NCBI GenBank assembly: GCA_002335605.1
Contig: BEDY01000013.1
Span: 124,001-188,000 of the forward strand
DNA: 64,000 nucleotides
From: Prillingera fragicola
Lineage: Eukaryota; Basidiomycota; Tremellomycetes; Trichosporonales; Trichosporonaceae
Direction: 5' to 3'
Made by a program: the position numbers and the translations under genes. Below the pieces are notes generated by a model. That model was not told the DNA's origin, did no database searches, and saw nothing but the letters and a program-made list of their open reading frames with translations. The stretch's first letter is position 1, and every line of letters starts with the position of its first letter. This document shows positions 23,072 through 35,785 of this stretch, one piece after another.

Positions 23072-25825
23072 ACTGCAAGGAGGAATGGGGGAGGAGGTTG
23101 TGCGGATAAGCGAGTTGCCGATCCTTTCTACTGGAACGTCAGCCGACATTCCGGCGCGTTTGTTTGACGGCACGACGCGTAGATGCGACGGCCTAGATGC
23201 ATGGCCTTGCTTAAGTGAATACTCACGAGGTAGGTGCAGTGCTGGAAACGCAACTGGCACGAACACTAGGATGTGTCTGTCACGTAGATAGGGGCAAGTG
23301 AGTTTATATGCGAGCTGCGCAATGTGCTGCGAGCTCGGCAGTGTCCTTGTAGCGAGAGATAAAAGAAAGAGGAGATGACACTTGATTGAAAGTGCGACGT
23401 AGAGAGCGTGATAAAGCTACAGTTGCCCGTCAAGTGCTGTACAACGTCAACACTTGTACTTTGCCAAGACGGCAACGACGGGGGCTTGTACGCACAATGT
23501 GGTGGTTTCAGTTGCTGCCCAATACAGGCAATCACTCGGCGTCGACTTTGCTGCTGCAAAAAGAGCGTTGCCGATCCTAGGCGAGGTGATAGTTGTTGCC
23601 TGTAGGAATACTCGTACAGAGATGGAGAAAGGGGATGTGATGTTGGGTAACCAGAGTACGACCAACGTTGTCGACTTGCACTGTGGGGGGGTCCTGTGGC
23701 GCAGAAGTGGGTGCGGCATTCAAGCCTTCACCAAGTGAACAACTTGGCCCAAACTTTATCAACGCTCTCCGTTCCCTTGGTCTCCCTTTACGCCGCAAGA
23801 ATGGGGGCACCCGAGGCTGTGCACTCGGCGTGCGTCCCTCGACGAGCACAACTGCATGGGCACGGCAGGCGCGGCGGCAGGCCAGAGGCAACGACGTGGG
23901 CAGAGTGGCTCGTCAACGGTCAGGATATTTTGTTGGGCAGCTAGTACTCAGCAACTCTCGGCGCTTCGATGCGGGTTAGCCCGTGCCGGTGCCGTGGAGG
24001 ACTGGGGACCCTGTGTTGGATGGCTAGGGAGCGACAGGAGGCAAGGGTCATCCCTGCGAGGTGAAAACGCCCAGCGACACGCGCTACGAAGACCAAGCGC
24101 CGCTTGCAGCATGGAGAGAGCGAGCGACGACGAGGACACGACACGAAAAGGGTACAAGGGTAGGAATGAGCAGGGATCGAAGGGACGCGAGATGAGAAAT
24201 GCCGGCACACCCTGGGCGGTGCCTCTCATTGCCAAGCTTTTTGTTCTCATGCGCGTCATCCAAGAGCAATGGCCTGAGCGCGTTCGGCGGCTATGGGACA
24301 ACTCCGGCGACCACCCTTCGGTCACAGCGAGGGAGCACCGAGGCCCGAGGTGGACAGTGTAACATCGACCTAGGCTACCAAGACGGCCAAAGCGCATGTA
24401 TACAAGCCGACCAAGACAATGCCAAGTATGGCTGTACAGTAGTGATGCCAGCGTCTGGTGTAGGGTTGTCGCTGTGCACGCTACCAACGCCATCCATGTC
24501 TTGGGAGCTGGCAGTCACGACAGGGCTCAAGCCCTCTCTGGACGTGTGTCAGGGGCAGCATTCACTCAAAGCCACGCTGCTGAAGAGTCACTGCCCACAC
24601 GGCGGCGCGGGCCGGCGGCAGTGCACAAAGCTTAGATCCTTCGTAGCTGTTTGTCTCTCTGTACATACGTCGGTCCGGCGTAACGAGCATGCATGCACAT
24701 ACACTTGCATCACGACCCTTGGTGGTGGCCAAGGCTTGCTATCGTATTGTTCCCCTGCCCGTGGGTACGCGGCTGCCCTGGAGATGGCCTCCCGCGGTTC
24801 ACCGCTTGGACACATTTTCGTACCCTCTTCATGACTGCTGCGGATGGGACGAGTTGTAAACTGTTCCTGGCCGTCTCTTGCCTTTGTTCCGCTTGCCGAG
24901 CCGCCAAGGGGAGGCTCTGGCGATCCAACGACTACTGATCAGCCAAGGGTTGCGGCCAAGTGGCCAAGTGGCCAAGTGGCAGCCAAGCAGAGCCAAGCAA
25001 AATCAACGCCGCACTTGCTGTGCATCATGCAGGCTCGGCGTCGACGCGGCCAGGGACCTCATCATGTCGCCGAGGCTAAGTGGCAGGCTCCTCATGACAC
25101 CAGTCGTGCACCGAGCGATCGCTTGCGTCACACCACCACCTCAAGGGCATGGACATGTACAGCTTTGATGGCTGGACAGGCGGGCACTGCTCATGATACC
25201 CCGCAGACCACGCAGCCCGGGAACCGACCCCTGCACCGGCCTCCGGCACATTGACGCTCCGAGCTTGACGCCATCGCACAGCCGCGCACGGAGTGTTGTA
25301 GCTCACCCGCCGTGAATAGCTATGCTCGCTCAACGCCGTCGCTGCATATATCTGGTTTGCAGCGCGGCATGTGGCATGGGAGCGGCAGCTGGAGACCGAC
25401 CCGTGGCTCTTCCTCCGTTTTGTCACATTCTCAAGTGACCAGGATATGCAGGTTAGTCTTATATCCACAACATACTCGAAGCATGTCTTCCTCGAGGTAC
25501 GAAGTGACCAGAAGGCTGCCAACGACGTAAAACATTGAGTGCGGCAACCACCGGAGAATTGCCCGCACGCCCGCCAACTGTGCTGCTATTCTCAGAATCT
25601 CACTTCATTGTCAACCACAGCGACATGAGGCCTCAAGCCCGTATATCCGCATTGCGGTGGTACCCAACGACCTCTGAGTTGGACGGACGTGACAAGTAAA
25701 AAGTAAACACAATGGTACAAGTGGGCAGTGAGACTGTGGCTGCGAGTGGCAGTCGAACAGATCAACGTACATTACACTAACAAACTCTGCCCACAGCCTA
25801 CACGAGATCCATTCAGCCCAGCGAC
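23072..25825. other. Long gap without recognisable genes
   Basis: A stretch of about 2.75 kb lies between the starts of the GMC gene and the ends of the twin membrane-protein genes. The longest open frames (up to about 210 codons near 24199-24834) have no domain, biased codon pattern or neighbouring splice signals that would support them. The only structure seen is a short tandem 8-mer at 24954-24979. Regulatory DNA, a non-coding transcript or degenerated sequence are all possible. Confidence 0.4.
24954..24979. repeat. Tandem 8-mer repeat (GGCCAAGT x3)
   Basis: Three perfect copies of GGCCAAGT lie head to tail. They are followed by degenerate AGCCAAG copies up to about 24999. The surrounding region has no gene. 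Confidence 0.8.
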
Positions 25826-27661
25826 CTAGCCCAGCCAGTGGGCATCTTTCCACTCGCGTTTGTAAATCGGTGGCAGCTCCTCCCTGACCCGCGGCGTCAA
25901 CAGCCCCGCAGTGCCGCAGCGGGTCACCGGTCCGGCGTCCTCGTGCATGAGCAACTCTGGCTGGGGCTCAAACGGATGGAAGAAGGGTATTTGCCGTCCG
26001 TGATCGTCTGCCGTCCGGCGTTTGGTGGGTAGGGGTGCGGCGATGGAGCTCTGGGAGGCTGTGTAAGTGTGTCGGCTGCTGCTGCCTGTGCTGGGTGGGT
26101 AGGATTGGCCCATGGTTGACGGGGAGGTCGAGAAGAGAGGTTGGGGGTGATAGGCGGGAGTGCTCCATGTTTGCGAGCTGTATCCTGGTGAACCGCCTGT
26201 AAACGACGAGGACGGCCGTGGAGGGCTGTGGGTGAATGTTCGCTGAGACGTTTCAGCGGAGGACAGGAAGGGCGTGACCTCTCCACGATGAATGCCAGAG
26301 ATGGAACCCCCGGTCATGCCGTCAACGTCGAATATCCCACCACCGGGATTGGCCTTCTTGTTTGCAAGTGCACGTTGTTGACGGTACCGGGAGTAAAAGA
26401 AGAAGGCCCCGATGACAGCTAGCAGAAAGAGGAGACCGCCAACGGTAATACCTGCGATCATACCTGTGGAAAATCTGATGGCTTTAGGCAAGCGGTCTAC
26501 AACTTGGTGAGGAACTCACACGCCGGTGGCCGCCTCGGAAACGCTCGAAGATGTTGCAGAACTTGCCACAGAGTGGGCTAACCCAGTTGCAGTGTAGCTC
26601 TTGCCGGACACAGTGTACACTGACCCAATCGGCACCAAGCCCAAGCCCGCCGCAGTGTTGGCCGAGTTTGTGGAGACCGTGCCACGTGAAGCTGAGGTGA
26701 TACCGCGGGTTTGGCTTGTGCGGCTCGATGCTGCTGTAACAGCTCTGAAACTTGAACTGCTCGACACTACGCTTAATGGAGCCGTGGTAACGAACCCCAA
26801 AGACGTTGATCTGGGCGAGAGGGGCCCGAGACAAGTGTTAGGCCCACCAACAATCTTCTGGATGCCCACGCCGCCACCGCCCCGCCCTCGCATGTCCCAG
26901 ACCGTGAAGAAGACGTCTGTACCGGCTGCAATGTCTGCTACCCACCCTGAACGTTTTAGTTTAAACACTGTGTGCAAGCTGCTCACTCCAGTCATCCTTT
27001 GTGTAGCGATAGTGCGTGAACACTGTGCCACCAGGAACGACGCCGATAAAGGCAATGGGCAGCTCGGGATCGGTGCGACCGTCACCGATCATGTTCGTGA
27101 ATCGGAACGACACGGTGCTGCACTGCTGAAACGTGTTCTCCGGTGTCATTGCAAAGCTGCATCATTAGCGATCACGCGTCGGGCTCGACCTACTAGAAGG
27201 AAGACGAAAGGGACGGCGAACTTGTGTCGCATGCAGTCGTCCCTTTCCCTGCACCAACGACATACCGTGCCGAAGCACCACCAGACTGTGCAGTGTCAGA
27301 AATGCTATTTGTTGAGGTGGTGCGGCTTACAGCAAACCCAGTCGCGTCTGACATGACAAAGACAACATCCTGGCCAGCAGTAAAAGGGATCAACACGCTG
27401 TAAGAGCCACTCCTGTCTGCGTTCACGGCACTGCTCGGGATGGAGACATTCAGCGGACTAAAGATGAGAGGCTGATGTGTAAGTGATAAAGTTTTCACAA
27501 TATCATGGACTCACGAAGAAATGTAGTGTAAACGGAGGGACGCCGCCGTTCCACTCTATTCGTGTTGGGTCGCAGCTGGTCGGCGCGTCGAGCACATTGA
27601 ACTTGAAGGCCGCCGCCGAGGTTGCGGCAGCTATCCCCGACCACAGGAGAGAGCCTAGCAT
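25826..27661 (-). CDS. Single-pass membrane protein with conserved LPPxY tail, copy A
   Basis: About 556 residues from exons 27661-27515, 27471-27194, 27156-26987, 26946-26520 and 26474-25826, totalling 557 codons. The N-terminus MLGSLLWSGIAAATSAAA is a signal peptide. The extracellular part opens FKFNVLDAPTSCDPTRIEWNGG and contains FTAGQDVVFVMSDATGF, GGASARYVVGAG and AAGTDVFFTVWDMRG. This pattern suggests two beta-sandwich-like repeats; a Ser/Thr-rich stalk follows. The membrane helix is MIAGITVGGLLFLLAVIGAF, followed by RYRQQRALANKK. The cytosolic tail of about 210 residues carries EVTPFLSS, APLPTKRR and, near the end, EELPPIYKREW. These three motifs recur in the neighbour at 28259-29925. 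I know of no named family; a surface receptor or sensor is an inference. One donor is GTAGGT just after a TA, and choosing it avoids an apparent stop. Confidence 0.85.
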
Positions 27662-28258
27662 GAGTAACACTTGGATAGAGCTAGGTTGATGAAAAGGGTA
27701 CAAGGTAAACAGTGGGTCATCAATCGTAAACGTTAGTGAATGGGAGTGGCGGCGAGGATAGAGTGCGGCATTGGCCCTAGCCCAGAGGAATCGAAAAAAA
27801 GAGGGGCTGCAAGGCAATGCAAGAAGAAGGAAAAACAACAAAGTATTTGGACACGCCAACACGCCAACACGCCAGCCGGGGATGTTGATTTCTTAAGCTA
27901 GAGCCCATGTCCTCGTGAGCTTTGACCATCCAGATGAAACACGCTTTTGAGAAAACGTGGCGGGTCATTCTCAGTGTTTGTTTACGTGCAGCATTGATGG
28001 CTGCTTATGTGAAGGCGGGTTGGACCCCAGAACGGCGCTTGGATGGAAGAAGAGTCTGGGCATGAAAAGGTTTGTCAGCAACAACGCTGATATACGGCAC
28101 CTTCAACACAGATGCGCAGCTAGTGAAACGTCAAAGTGTTCAGAATTGCGTCAGCCGTACAGAAACAGCCTGGAGTATGTCAGAATATCCATGGTCAAAT
28201 ACAGATGGTTAAACACTGTCTAGCTCCCTCATACGTCTCCAGTCTCTACCACGGGCGC
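27662..28258. other. Intergenic between the tandem paralogs
   Basis: This gap holds the promoter of copy A and the 3' flank of copy B, both on the minus strand. No other feature was recognised. Confidence 0.4.
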
Positions 28259-29925
28259 CTACGGCCTAGGAGCCGCATGCCCAGGCTCGGGCTCGTCCCG
28301 GTCTGCCTCCCACTCGGGGTTGTAGTTTGGAGGCAGCTCCTCGGCAGCCGGCGCGGCCGGCATTGAGGAGGAAGGCACACGCCCAGCGTCTGAATGCATG
28401 ATGAGAGGAGCAGCCTCCTGGGGACGCGCCCGGCGTTTGGCGGGCAGAGGAGCGGCCTGGGCATGGCTATACTCGCTGGCGTCGGTGGTGCTTGGTGCGG
28501 ACTGACTGCCGCCGTGAAGGGAGAGCTGCTGGCCTAATCCAAGGCCAGCCCCTGGCGGAAGGTGTGACCCGCGGTTTCCAGCAGAGTCGGTATCCTGCCA
28601 CGTAGAGGTGGCGCCCGAGAAGCGAGAAGACGAGCTCATGAAGGGAGTGACCTCGGCGTCGGGGGCGAGGTAGCCGTTCTCGGCTTGACGAGCCTGATGT
28701 GAGCCACCACCCTTGCTCTCAGTACCGTCAAAGAGATCGACGTTGTGCTCAAGAGGCTGAGGGCGCATGTTCTTCTCCTTTGCGTTACGTTTGTTGCGGC
28801 GCCAGAAGAAGAAGCCGAGTCCGGCAAGGAGAGCAAGACCGACAACGGCAGCAATAACGGCTCCAGCGATAACACCGGGGGCAACGCTGCTACGTTAGCA
28901 ACACATTGGTCAAGTTCAACTCACCCCTTGGATCCGTCCGTTTTTTCCGACGCGAAGCCAACAGGCGTGGGCCTGGGCGACAAACCGTTCAAGCAGTCAC
29001 TCTTGGGACTGTCGGTAGCCATCATTGTGTCGCTCGAGCCGCCAAAGCCACCGACCGTGTCCCAGAAATGAAAGTAGAATTCGTTTCCAGCCTGAATGTT
29101 TGAGGTCCAGTCTGAGTACGTCAGCTTGGGATGCCTTGGCCAAGACTCACTGTAGTATCCAGTCGAAGCGGGGACCTTTGGGAATTGCCACACACTGCCA
29201 CCAGGGATGACACCAGTAATGACCACATCACCGCCCTTTGGGACGTTGGGGGCCTCGAAGCCTCCTGGGGCGCCCCAGAGGAACTGCATTGGCTGGCATT
29301 GCTGGGCAAGATTAGGATTGGATCATCTGCGACCACGTACCTTGAGCTGCTTGTTATCGGCACCAGTGTGGTCGGCACTGTTGGTGGCATACCAGTACCA
29401 TCCGTTCGGGTCGGCAGTAACGAGGGTGCACGAGTCGGAGCCCTGCGTAGGGCCAACAGTGTACATGTTGGAAGCACCTCCGGACTGGCTTAGTCAGAAC
29501 ATCGTACCTGGGATTTCGTGCGTGGGAACTTACACCAAAGCTAACGGCGTCTGACATGACGAAGACAACCTTCTTGCCCACCTCGACTGCAAAGGTGAGC
29601 GCCTACCCAAACTGCCACTTATATTCATACGCACATGGCACCTCGACTTCAACTGATCCACTACCGTCAGGCTTGACGGCAGAATCGGGGATTTGCAGCT
29701 CCTTTGCATCAAACTGAACAGGCTGCACGGGTCAGCTACATGGGAGGTGGGAACAAAGCCAAGACTGACAAGCATGGTGAGCTTGAAGGGCTTGGAGCCT
29801 CCTGCGTTCCACTCAATCTTCATGCGACCGCATTGAGTGACGTTGGTGAGTACGTTGAACTTGAAACCGTGAACAGTCTGAGCTACCGCTGCAAGAGCGA
29901 GCAGTGCCGTAGGTCCAAAGAGCAT
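28259..29925 (-). CDS. Single-pass membrane protein with conserved LPPxY tail, copy B
   Basis: About 468 residues from seven exons: 29925-29770, 29722-29635, 29586-29534, 29484-29341, 29301-29151, 29111-28925 and 28886-28259. Signal peptide MLFGPTALLALAAVAQTVHG. The ectodomain starts FKFNVLTNVTQCGRMKIEWN and has VGKKVVFVMSDAVSFG, GGASNMYTVGPTQGSDSC and AGNEFYFHFWDTVGG, matching copy A segment by segment. The membrane helix is VIAGAVIAAVVGLALLAGLGFF with a basic stop-transfer RRNKRNAKEK. The tail has EVTPFMSS, APLPAKRR and EELPPNYNPEWEADRDE. The LPPxY element resembles PY motifs bound by WW domains of Rsp5-type ubiquitin ligases, which would fit regulated endocytosis (inference). It has more introns than copy A and a shorter stalk. 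The tandem arrangement, 597 bp apart and on the same strand, indicates gene duplication. Confidence 0.85.
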
Positions 29926-32271
29926 GGCGGGGGTGACGGATACTCGGTGGAGGTAGGAAGGGTGCAGGGGGAGTACTGCGAGGGTGTAGGGGCAGTGAGG
30001 ACGTCCAAAGTGTGCGGTTTTGAAGAGATGTCAATGTCGAAGGACGCGACAGAGTTAAGAAGCAAAGGCTGCAACGTCGTCTGTGTAAAAGAAGTGTCAT
30101 TCTCCCATTGAATGCATGGCAGGGGAGGAGGCAGGCAGGCAGCAGCGGCGGTGCGCGTCTGCCGGGGGTTAAGGGGTGGTGTGTGGAGTGGAAAAGGATC
30201 TCCCCGCAAGTGTCCGAATGTTTGAGTAACAACTACCACAATGAGCATGTCAGTGCTCCTTGCTTCATCCTGGAGGCTGGAGGCTGGCCAGGCTGCTGGA
30301 GCTGTCATGCATCCCTCCAGCTGCTGCCCCAGGGAACGAAGCATGGAAGACCTGTGGGTAACATGCCTTCGATGTGCCTCGAGTACCTGTCATCCGGCGC
30401 TCTGTGCGTTCGTCCACCCAGAGCCACACCTACAGGCGGCGGTGGTGTCCGTGGAGAGCTGGGAGAGTCGAGCAACGAGCTAGACAGGACAGTTTGGTCC
30501 CACACCCACCCACAACGTCGTCATGGACAGAGTCAAGCCTGTGCCAGGCGGTGTGTTAGCTGTGCGCCAAGCGCCCAGGCAGACGGTCTGCCTTGCTTTA
30601 AAGATACCGAGGTACGCGGCACGGGGACCTGGACAGCGTTTGATACTGGGCAGATGGCGACGGATGGCGGTGGCAGTGGTTGCCCAGGGCCAGGGGCAGT
30701 GTTCCACCACCACAGTTACACTGACCTGCGACGCTGACCCCACATGCCAAGCCCAAACCTCGGCGACTTTAATCTCTCCAGAGGCCGTGCAGCCGTATGC
30801 TGTACAGCTCACTATGAGACTTGAGACTTCTCAAGCGTTCATGGCTGTCATGATACGGTATGCAGGGACAGCTCTCCTGAGAGTCGAGGCCTAGAATTAG
30901 CTCGACGAGGAGCAGCTGCGGCAGTGATCAAACGATAAGGGGAACTGGTTAACTGGGTCCGTGCCTGCAGCTCTCCAATGCATCCCACGCCGCATCAACC
31001 CCGTACACAGTGCTCGTCGAGTCGTACGTGCATGCGATGCATGCGATAGTGTCCATATCACGGGAGCAGCGCAGAGCGGAACAAATACTGCAGCGCTTGC
31101 TGAAAGCCTGCGCAGAGAAGGCTTGTCTTTCCTCCTCGGAGATGACGATCATTATCAGAGCCACCACGGCGGTGTCGGCATACATGGCCAAAACGTTGCG
31201 TAAGGTTGCTACAGGCTTGACGCAGTCCGCAGCTGGCATCACCCACCGTGGGTTGCGGGTCTCAAGGAGAGATACATGGCTCTCGAATCCGAATCATGTG
31301 GCCCAGGCGTCAGCTCTGCCCTCAAGAAAGTCTCCTGTCTCGCGGTGCCGACCACGATCTGCATCTCCGGCAGTCTATAATTATATGTATCTATCGGCGG
31401 ATCGGTCGTCAGTAGGTTTAGTCAGTCAGTACTTGTCCCGGGAAGACGTCGTGATGCCGCATGAGAGGCGAGTCGAGCCCTCCGCAAACTTCAGTGTCCG
31501 GTAGCATTGCTCGTGCCAGGCGTGTCCTGCGAGTATCGTCATCTACTTGTCTCTGTCCGATGCGCTGTTGGTCCGTCAATGTGGCAGCCCAGGCATAGCG
31601 GGCAGGGGGGAATGGATTGGCGGCGGGCGGGGTAGTGCGGGCCACCAATTACCCCGCTAAGCCAGAGTACCGCGCTAAGCCAGAGGATCGCCGTTCTTTC
31701 TGTCGGCAGCCCACAGCATTTTTTGGGTGCTTGTCCTTCTCTAGAGTCGATTCCGCTCCAATGAGCTAGGACCTTCTTGGCGCGACAAGAGGCGCCACCA
31801 GGTTCAAGCTACCGGCAAACACGGGAGGTGAGACACAGCCTGCGAAGATTACGGGGCAGTGAGAAGAGTGCACGCCATGTGGACTGGTGAGGCGAGCCTA
31901 CGCCGGCCGCAGCGTCTGCGTCAATGCCACTGCCGCGTCACGGTACTGAAGCATACCTTCGCGCCGACCTCCCCCAACAGCACCCCTAGCCAACACAAAG
32001 CACCACAGAGCGATTGCATGAGTCCCGCCAGCCAATGCCGGCGGGGGTGATGAAACAGACAGTTGCCGTGCGCACTCGAGGTTCGCACAGCTAAGGACGA
32101 CGACAATGACAAAAGGGGCAAACAAACTTGAACGCGAAACACCATCCTCCTACATTCTCCTCTCGTATCTTTGCGCTCTTCTCTTCTCCGACGAACGGAA
32201 CGATGAGAAGGACGCAAGAGTTGCACTCCTGCGCACCTGTGGTAGGGGATCAAGACAAACGCACTACACAC
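29926..32271. other. Long gap without recognisable genes
   Basis: About 2.3 kb lies between the start of membrane protein copy B and the end of the RGG-rich gene. Open frames are short and look like chance. One perfect-looking tandem duplication (31650-31685) is noted separately. Confidence 0.4.
31650..31685. repeat. Two tandem 18-bp units
   Basis: The units TACC(C/G)CGCTAAGCCAGAG lie directly head to tail and differ at one base. They are located in the gene-free stretch 29926-32271. Confidence 0.75.
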
Positions 32272-35200
32272 CTAGGCCCGGCGCTCGGCGCGCTCGGCAA
32301 GCCACTCCTTGTACAGCCCGTCGAGGCTCTTGTGGATCATGTGCGTCGGAAGGCTCTTGATAATGTCGGCAATCTTTTCGTTGAGCACTTCGGTGCGAAC
32401 GCCGGCCTGCTCGGCAAAGTCGGTCGTGAGACGGTACATGGCCAAAATGGCTAGCGAAACGTGAGTCTGGTGAGACGCGTAGGGCGAGTCAGAGCGAATG
32501 GCGGTAGCAAGTGGTCCGTTGGCGGAAGAAGGGCCTGTCCCAATGGACGCGGTCGGGTTGCGCTCGCCACGGGTGAGGCGCAGAAGAATCTCGAGCAGAT
32601 CGTTGGGTGACGCGAGCAGCGACGCCGTAAAGTCCGAACGGTCGGTGGCAGTGCCACTTGATGATGCACTCTTCCAGGCTTCCAGAATGGTAGCTAGCGT
32701 GGGAGGCTACAGTCAGCTATGAAGCACATGCACAGTACTCACTGCATCCGGGTCCATGATCTCAAGCTTGCCGCGCCATCCAGCGTCGGTGGCGCCACGG
32801 CGACCAAACTGCTCAAACAACCACTCGTCCGCCTGGTTGGTGCGGCACCATTTGGGCTCACTGAGTGGCTTCTTCTTGTTCAGATAAACAGTCAGCGTTA
32901 TCGGTGTGGCTCCAGCAGCCGCCGCAGCAAACGCGCGCTGCAGGGGCGGCAGGGTGGTGTCGCTGTCGTCCTGCCAAAGCTGGTCGAGCCTTTCACGTGT
33001 GACAGCCACAAAGCGCTGCTCGCCAGAGTCATAGGTCTCAACGAGAACACCCTTGGGAAGCTCGAGCGACGCCTCGGCAGCCTTGTCCGCAGTCTCCTCG
33101 GTGGTCTCCTCGGCCTTTTCAGTCGCAGGCAGCTCGGGCTGCACTTCAACCTCGATTCGTCCCTCGCCGCGGAAGATGCGAATCTTGCGAACTACCGATG
33201 CGTCAAATACAAGCCGCCGCGAGCTCTCCTGGTACAGGACAGACACGCGGTTGACCGAGGGGTGGGCGTGTGTGGTGTCAGTGCCACCAAAGACGCTCTC
33301 GTCTGCCTGGCTCTCCAGACTGCTCGATGACCACCGGCGGCCGCGTGGCTTCTGGTTGCGCGAGCCATATGCTGATGCAGCATTCTGAGCCGACTGAGCC
33401 AGCGCGGCCTCGAGGGCAGCGGCTGATTCCTCAGTGCCCGTGAGGCCACTGGTGTCCTTGGCTTCTCCGTCGGCAGCAGGCTTGTCCTCGCCGGCTGGAG
33501 TTTTGGCTGTCGCAGTCTCGGCGGGAGCGGCAGAGGCCTCTGCCCTGTCGGCTGCAGAGATCGACGCCATGGACACATCGGCAACGTCGTCACCCTGAAT
33601 TGTCGACTCGCTATTGCCCTCGTCAGCAGGCTTATCCGCGTCGGTCTCGGCCGTTGCAGGATCAGGTTTGGCCTCGGCAGCAGCCTCAGTAGCTTCGCCT
33701 GGTGCAGCTTCCACTGTTGCTGGTACTGCTGGCTCGGCTGCGGTGTCGGCCTTGGCTTCGGACGGCTCCTCAGCGGCAGGTGCAGGTGCAGATGACTCCA
33801 CGTCGCCCTCAACATGCTCCTCGTTACCGCCCTCGTGCTCGCCCTCCTGGCCCTCGCCAAAGCGGCTCGGGGCGACACTGCTCGACTCGCGCCTCCAGCG
33901 CTTGTTGGGGTTCCGGCGCGCAGCCTTGGGCACGCGGTCGAGCTCAGGGGGGGACTCAAAGTAGATGCGGAATCGGTTCTGGTTCGATTCGGGAGAAGAT
34001 GTGGGCGGGCCCGCTTCGGTTTTGCTGGGGTGAACAAAGCTCGAAGTGCGCTTCTTGGGCGACTGCACTGCGTCTGGATTGTTAGATAGGCGTACAGGAA
34101 TGAGAAACTTACCACCATCGACACTTGAAGGCTTGGCCTTGCGCTTCTCGCCGCGCTTCTCATCGACGGCCTCAGTTGCAGGATCATCGTGAGGTTTGGT
34201 CTCGGCGTCCTCAGGCTTGACCTCGGACTCCTTGGTCTCGGTGACCTCGGACTCCTTGGTCTCGGCGTCCTCGGTCTTGACCTCGGGTTCCTTCGGCTCC
34301 GCCTCGGTCTCGGTCTTGGCCTCTGCCGCCTTGGATTCGGTTGAGGGCTTGTCCTCGGACCCATTCTTGGCTTCCTCGTCGTCGCCCTTGGCGTCATCCC
34401 CTTCCTTCTTCTCCTCCTCAAAGACATGGCCGCCGACCAAGCCCCACGACCACGCGAGTTCCTTGACCTCGATACCGACGATCCGGAAGTCGGTCATGGT
34501 CGTCTTGGCCTCCTTCTCCATCTTGTCCTTGCGCTTGCGCTGCTGCTGTGTATCCCGCTGCGGCAACGGTTCGGGCGCACCCCGCCGCCTCTCGGGGCGG
34601 GCCATGTCACCGCCGCGGCGCATGTCGCGCTCACGATCGCGTGGGCCGCGCTGGCCGCCCATCATCCCACCGCCGCGTCCGCCCATCATTGGGCCTCCGC
34701 CGCGGCCACCCATGCCGCCACGCATCGGGCCACCGCCACGGGGCGCAGAGTTGAAGCCTATGCGCGGTATGTTGTTCATCGGTCCGCCGCCACGGCCTAC
34801 CGCTCCACCACGCTCGCTGGCGTTACCCATCGGACGAGCAAGACCAGTGCCGTAGCTTTGAGGTGGACGGCCCATGGATGGACGAGGAGGCATGCCGCTA
34901 GGCCCAGGTCCGCCGCCACCTCCTCCGCCAGGTCCGTCGAAACGAGGGCGCTTGGCAGGAGGGAAGCCACCGCCAGGTCCGCCTGGGCCGGGGGGTGGGC
35001 GGTTCTGCATCGAAGACTGGCGGGGGCTTGGGCCTGGCTGGGGCTGGTACGGGCGGTTCTGAGTGGCAGGCGGAGGTGATGGGCGGTAGTTTTGGTTACC
35101 GGTGAAGCCAGCTGCCTGCGGTTGTGGGAAGTACGGCTGGTTGGTTTGTGGCGTATAACCGGCTTGCTGCGGCTGCTGGGGGGATCCATAACCTGCGCCT

Positions 35201-35785
35201 TGACCACCAGGAGGAGGAGGGCTGCCACTCCATCCACCAGCAGCGGCGCCGTTGTAGCCTTGTTGGCCGTACTGGGCTTGTGGAGTATAGCCCTGTTGCC
35301 CGTACTGCTGCATGGGAGACTGGTAGCCGCTGGCACCGCTGGCAGCAGCAGGAGGAGGACGATATCCTTGGCCCGCGGCGTATCCCTGCTGCTGCTGTTG
35401 TTGATATCCGGCCGCAGCGGGCTGCGATCCCTGCGCCTGCGCGGCGTGAGGTGCACCAGCACCGTAGCCGTAGTTGGCATAAGGGTTGGCGCCGCCAGAG
35501 GCAGCTGCTGGCTGCTGCGCCGAGGAAGCCGAGTATGCTGCACCAGCGTTGGTTCCCTGAGACTGCCCTTGTCAGTGTCTCTCCAGTAATAGACTGAAAG
35601 AACAGACGCACCTGGTAGTAGGCTGCCCACGCCGCAGCATGAGCCGCCTGCTGGTCTTGAGAGTATCCACCTGCCTGTTGAGCTGGCGGGGGCCCAGAGG
35701 GAAGCGGCGGCGCTGGGCCAGGCGCTGAAGGCGTGTAGGGCTTGGCTGGCAAGCCCATTCCGCCTGGATGAGGCCGCTTGTTCAT
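32272..35785 (-). CDS. Gln/Gly/RGG-rich protein, possibly nuclear or RNA-associated
   Basis: About 1,129 residues from exons 35785-35612, 35562-34113, 34073-32743 and 32706-32272, with phases consistent. The first 200 residues or so are Gln/Tyr/Pro/Gly-rich, prion-like repeats (QQYGQQGYTPQ). An arginine-glycine region (RGGGPMRGGMGGRGGG) and a basic KRPRFD segment follow, as often seen in RNA-binding proteins. A short ordered element MTDFRIVGIEVKELAWSWGLVGG comes next, then a long acidic Glu/Lys/Thr-rich stretch. The C-terminal third looks folded: VSVLYQESSRRLVFDASVVRKIRIF, LTVYLNKKKPLSEPKWC, LATILEAWKS and LLASPNDLLEILLRL. No named family was recognised. The second intron (34074-34112, 39 nt) is stop-free and in frame. 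Confidence 0.75.

Noticed and set aside
24199..24834. 211-codon open frame on the + strand in the long gap
   Set aside because: No domain, no sensible hydrophobic or charged pattern and no splice context. Overlapping frames on both strands are equally open, as expected by chance in GC-rich DNA.
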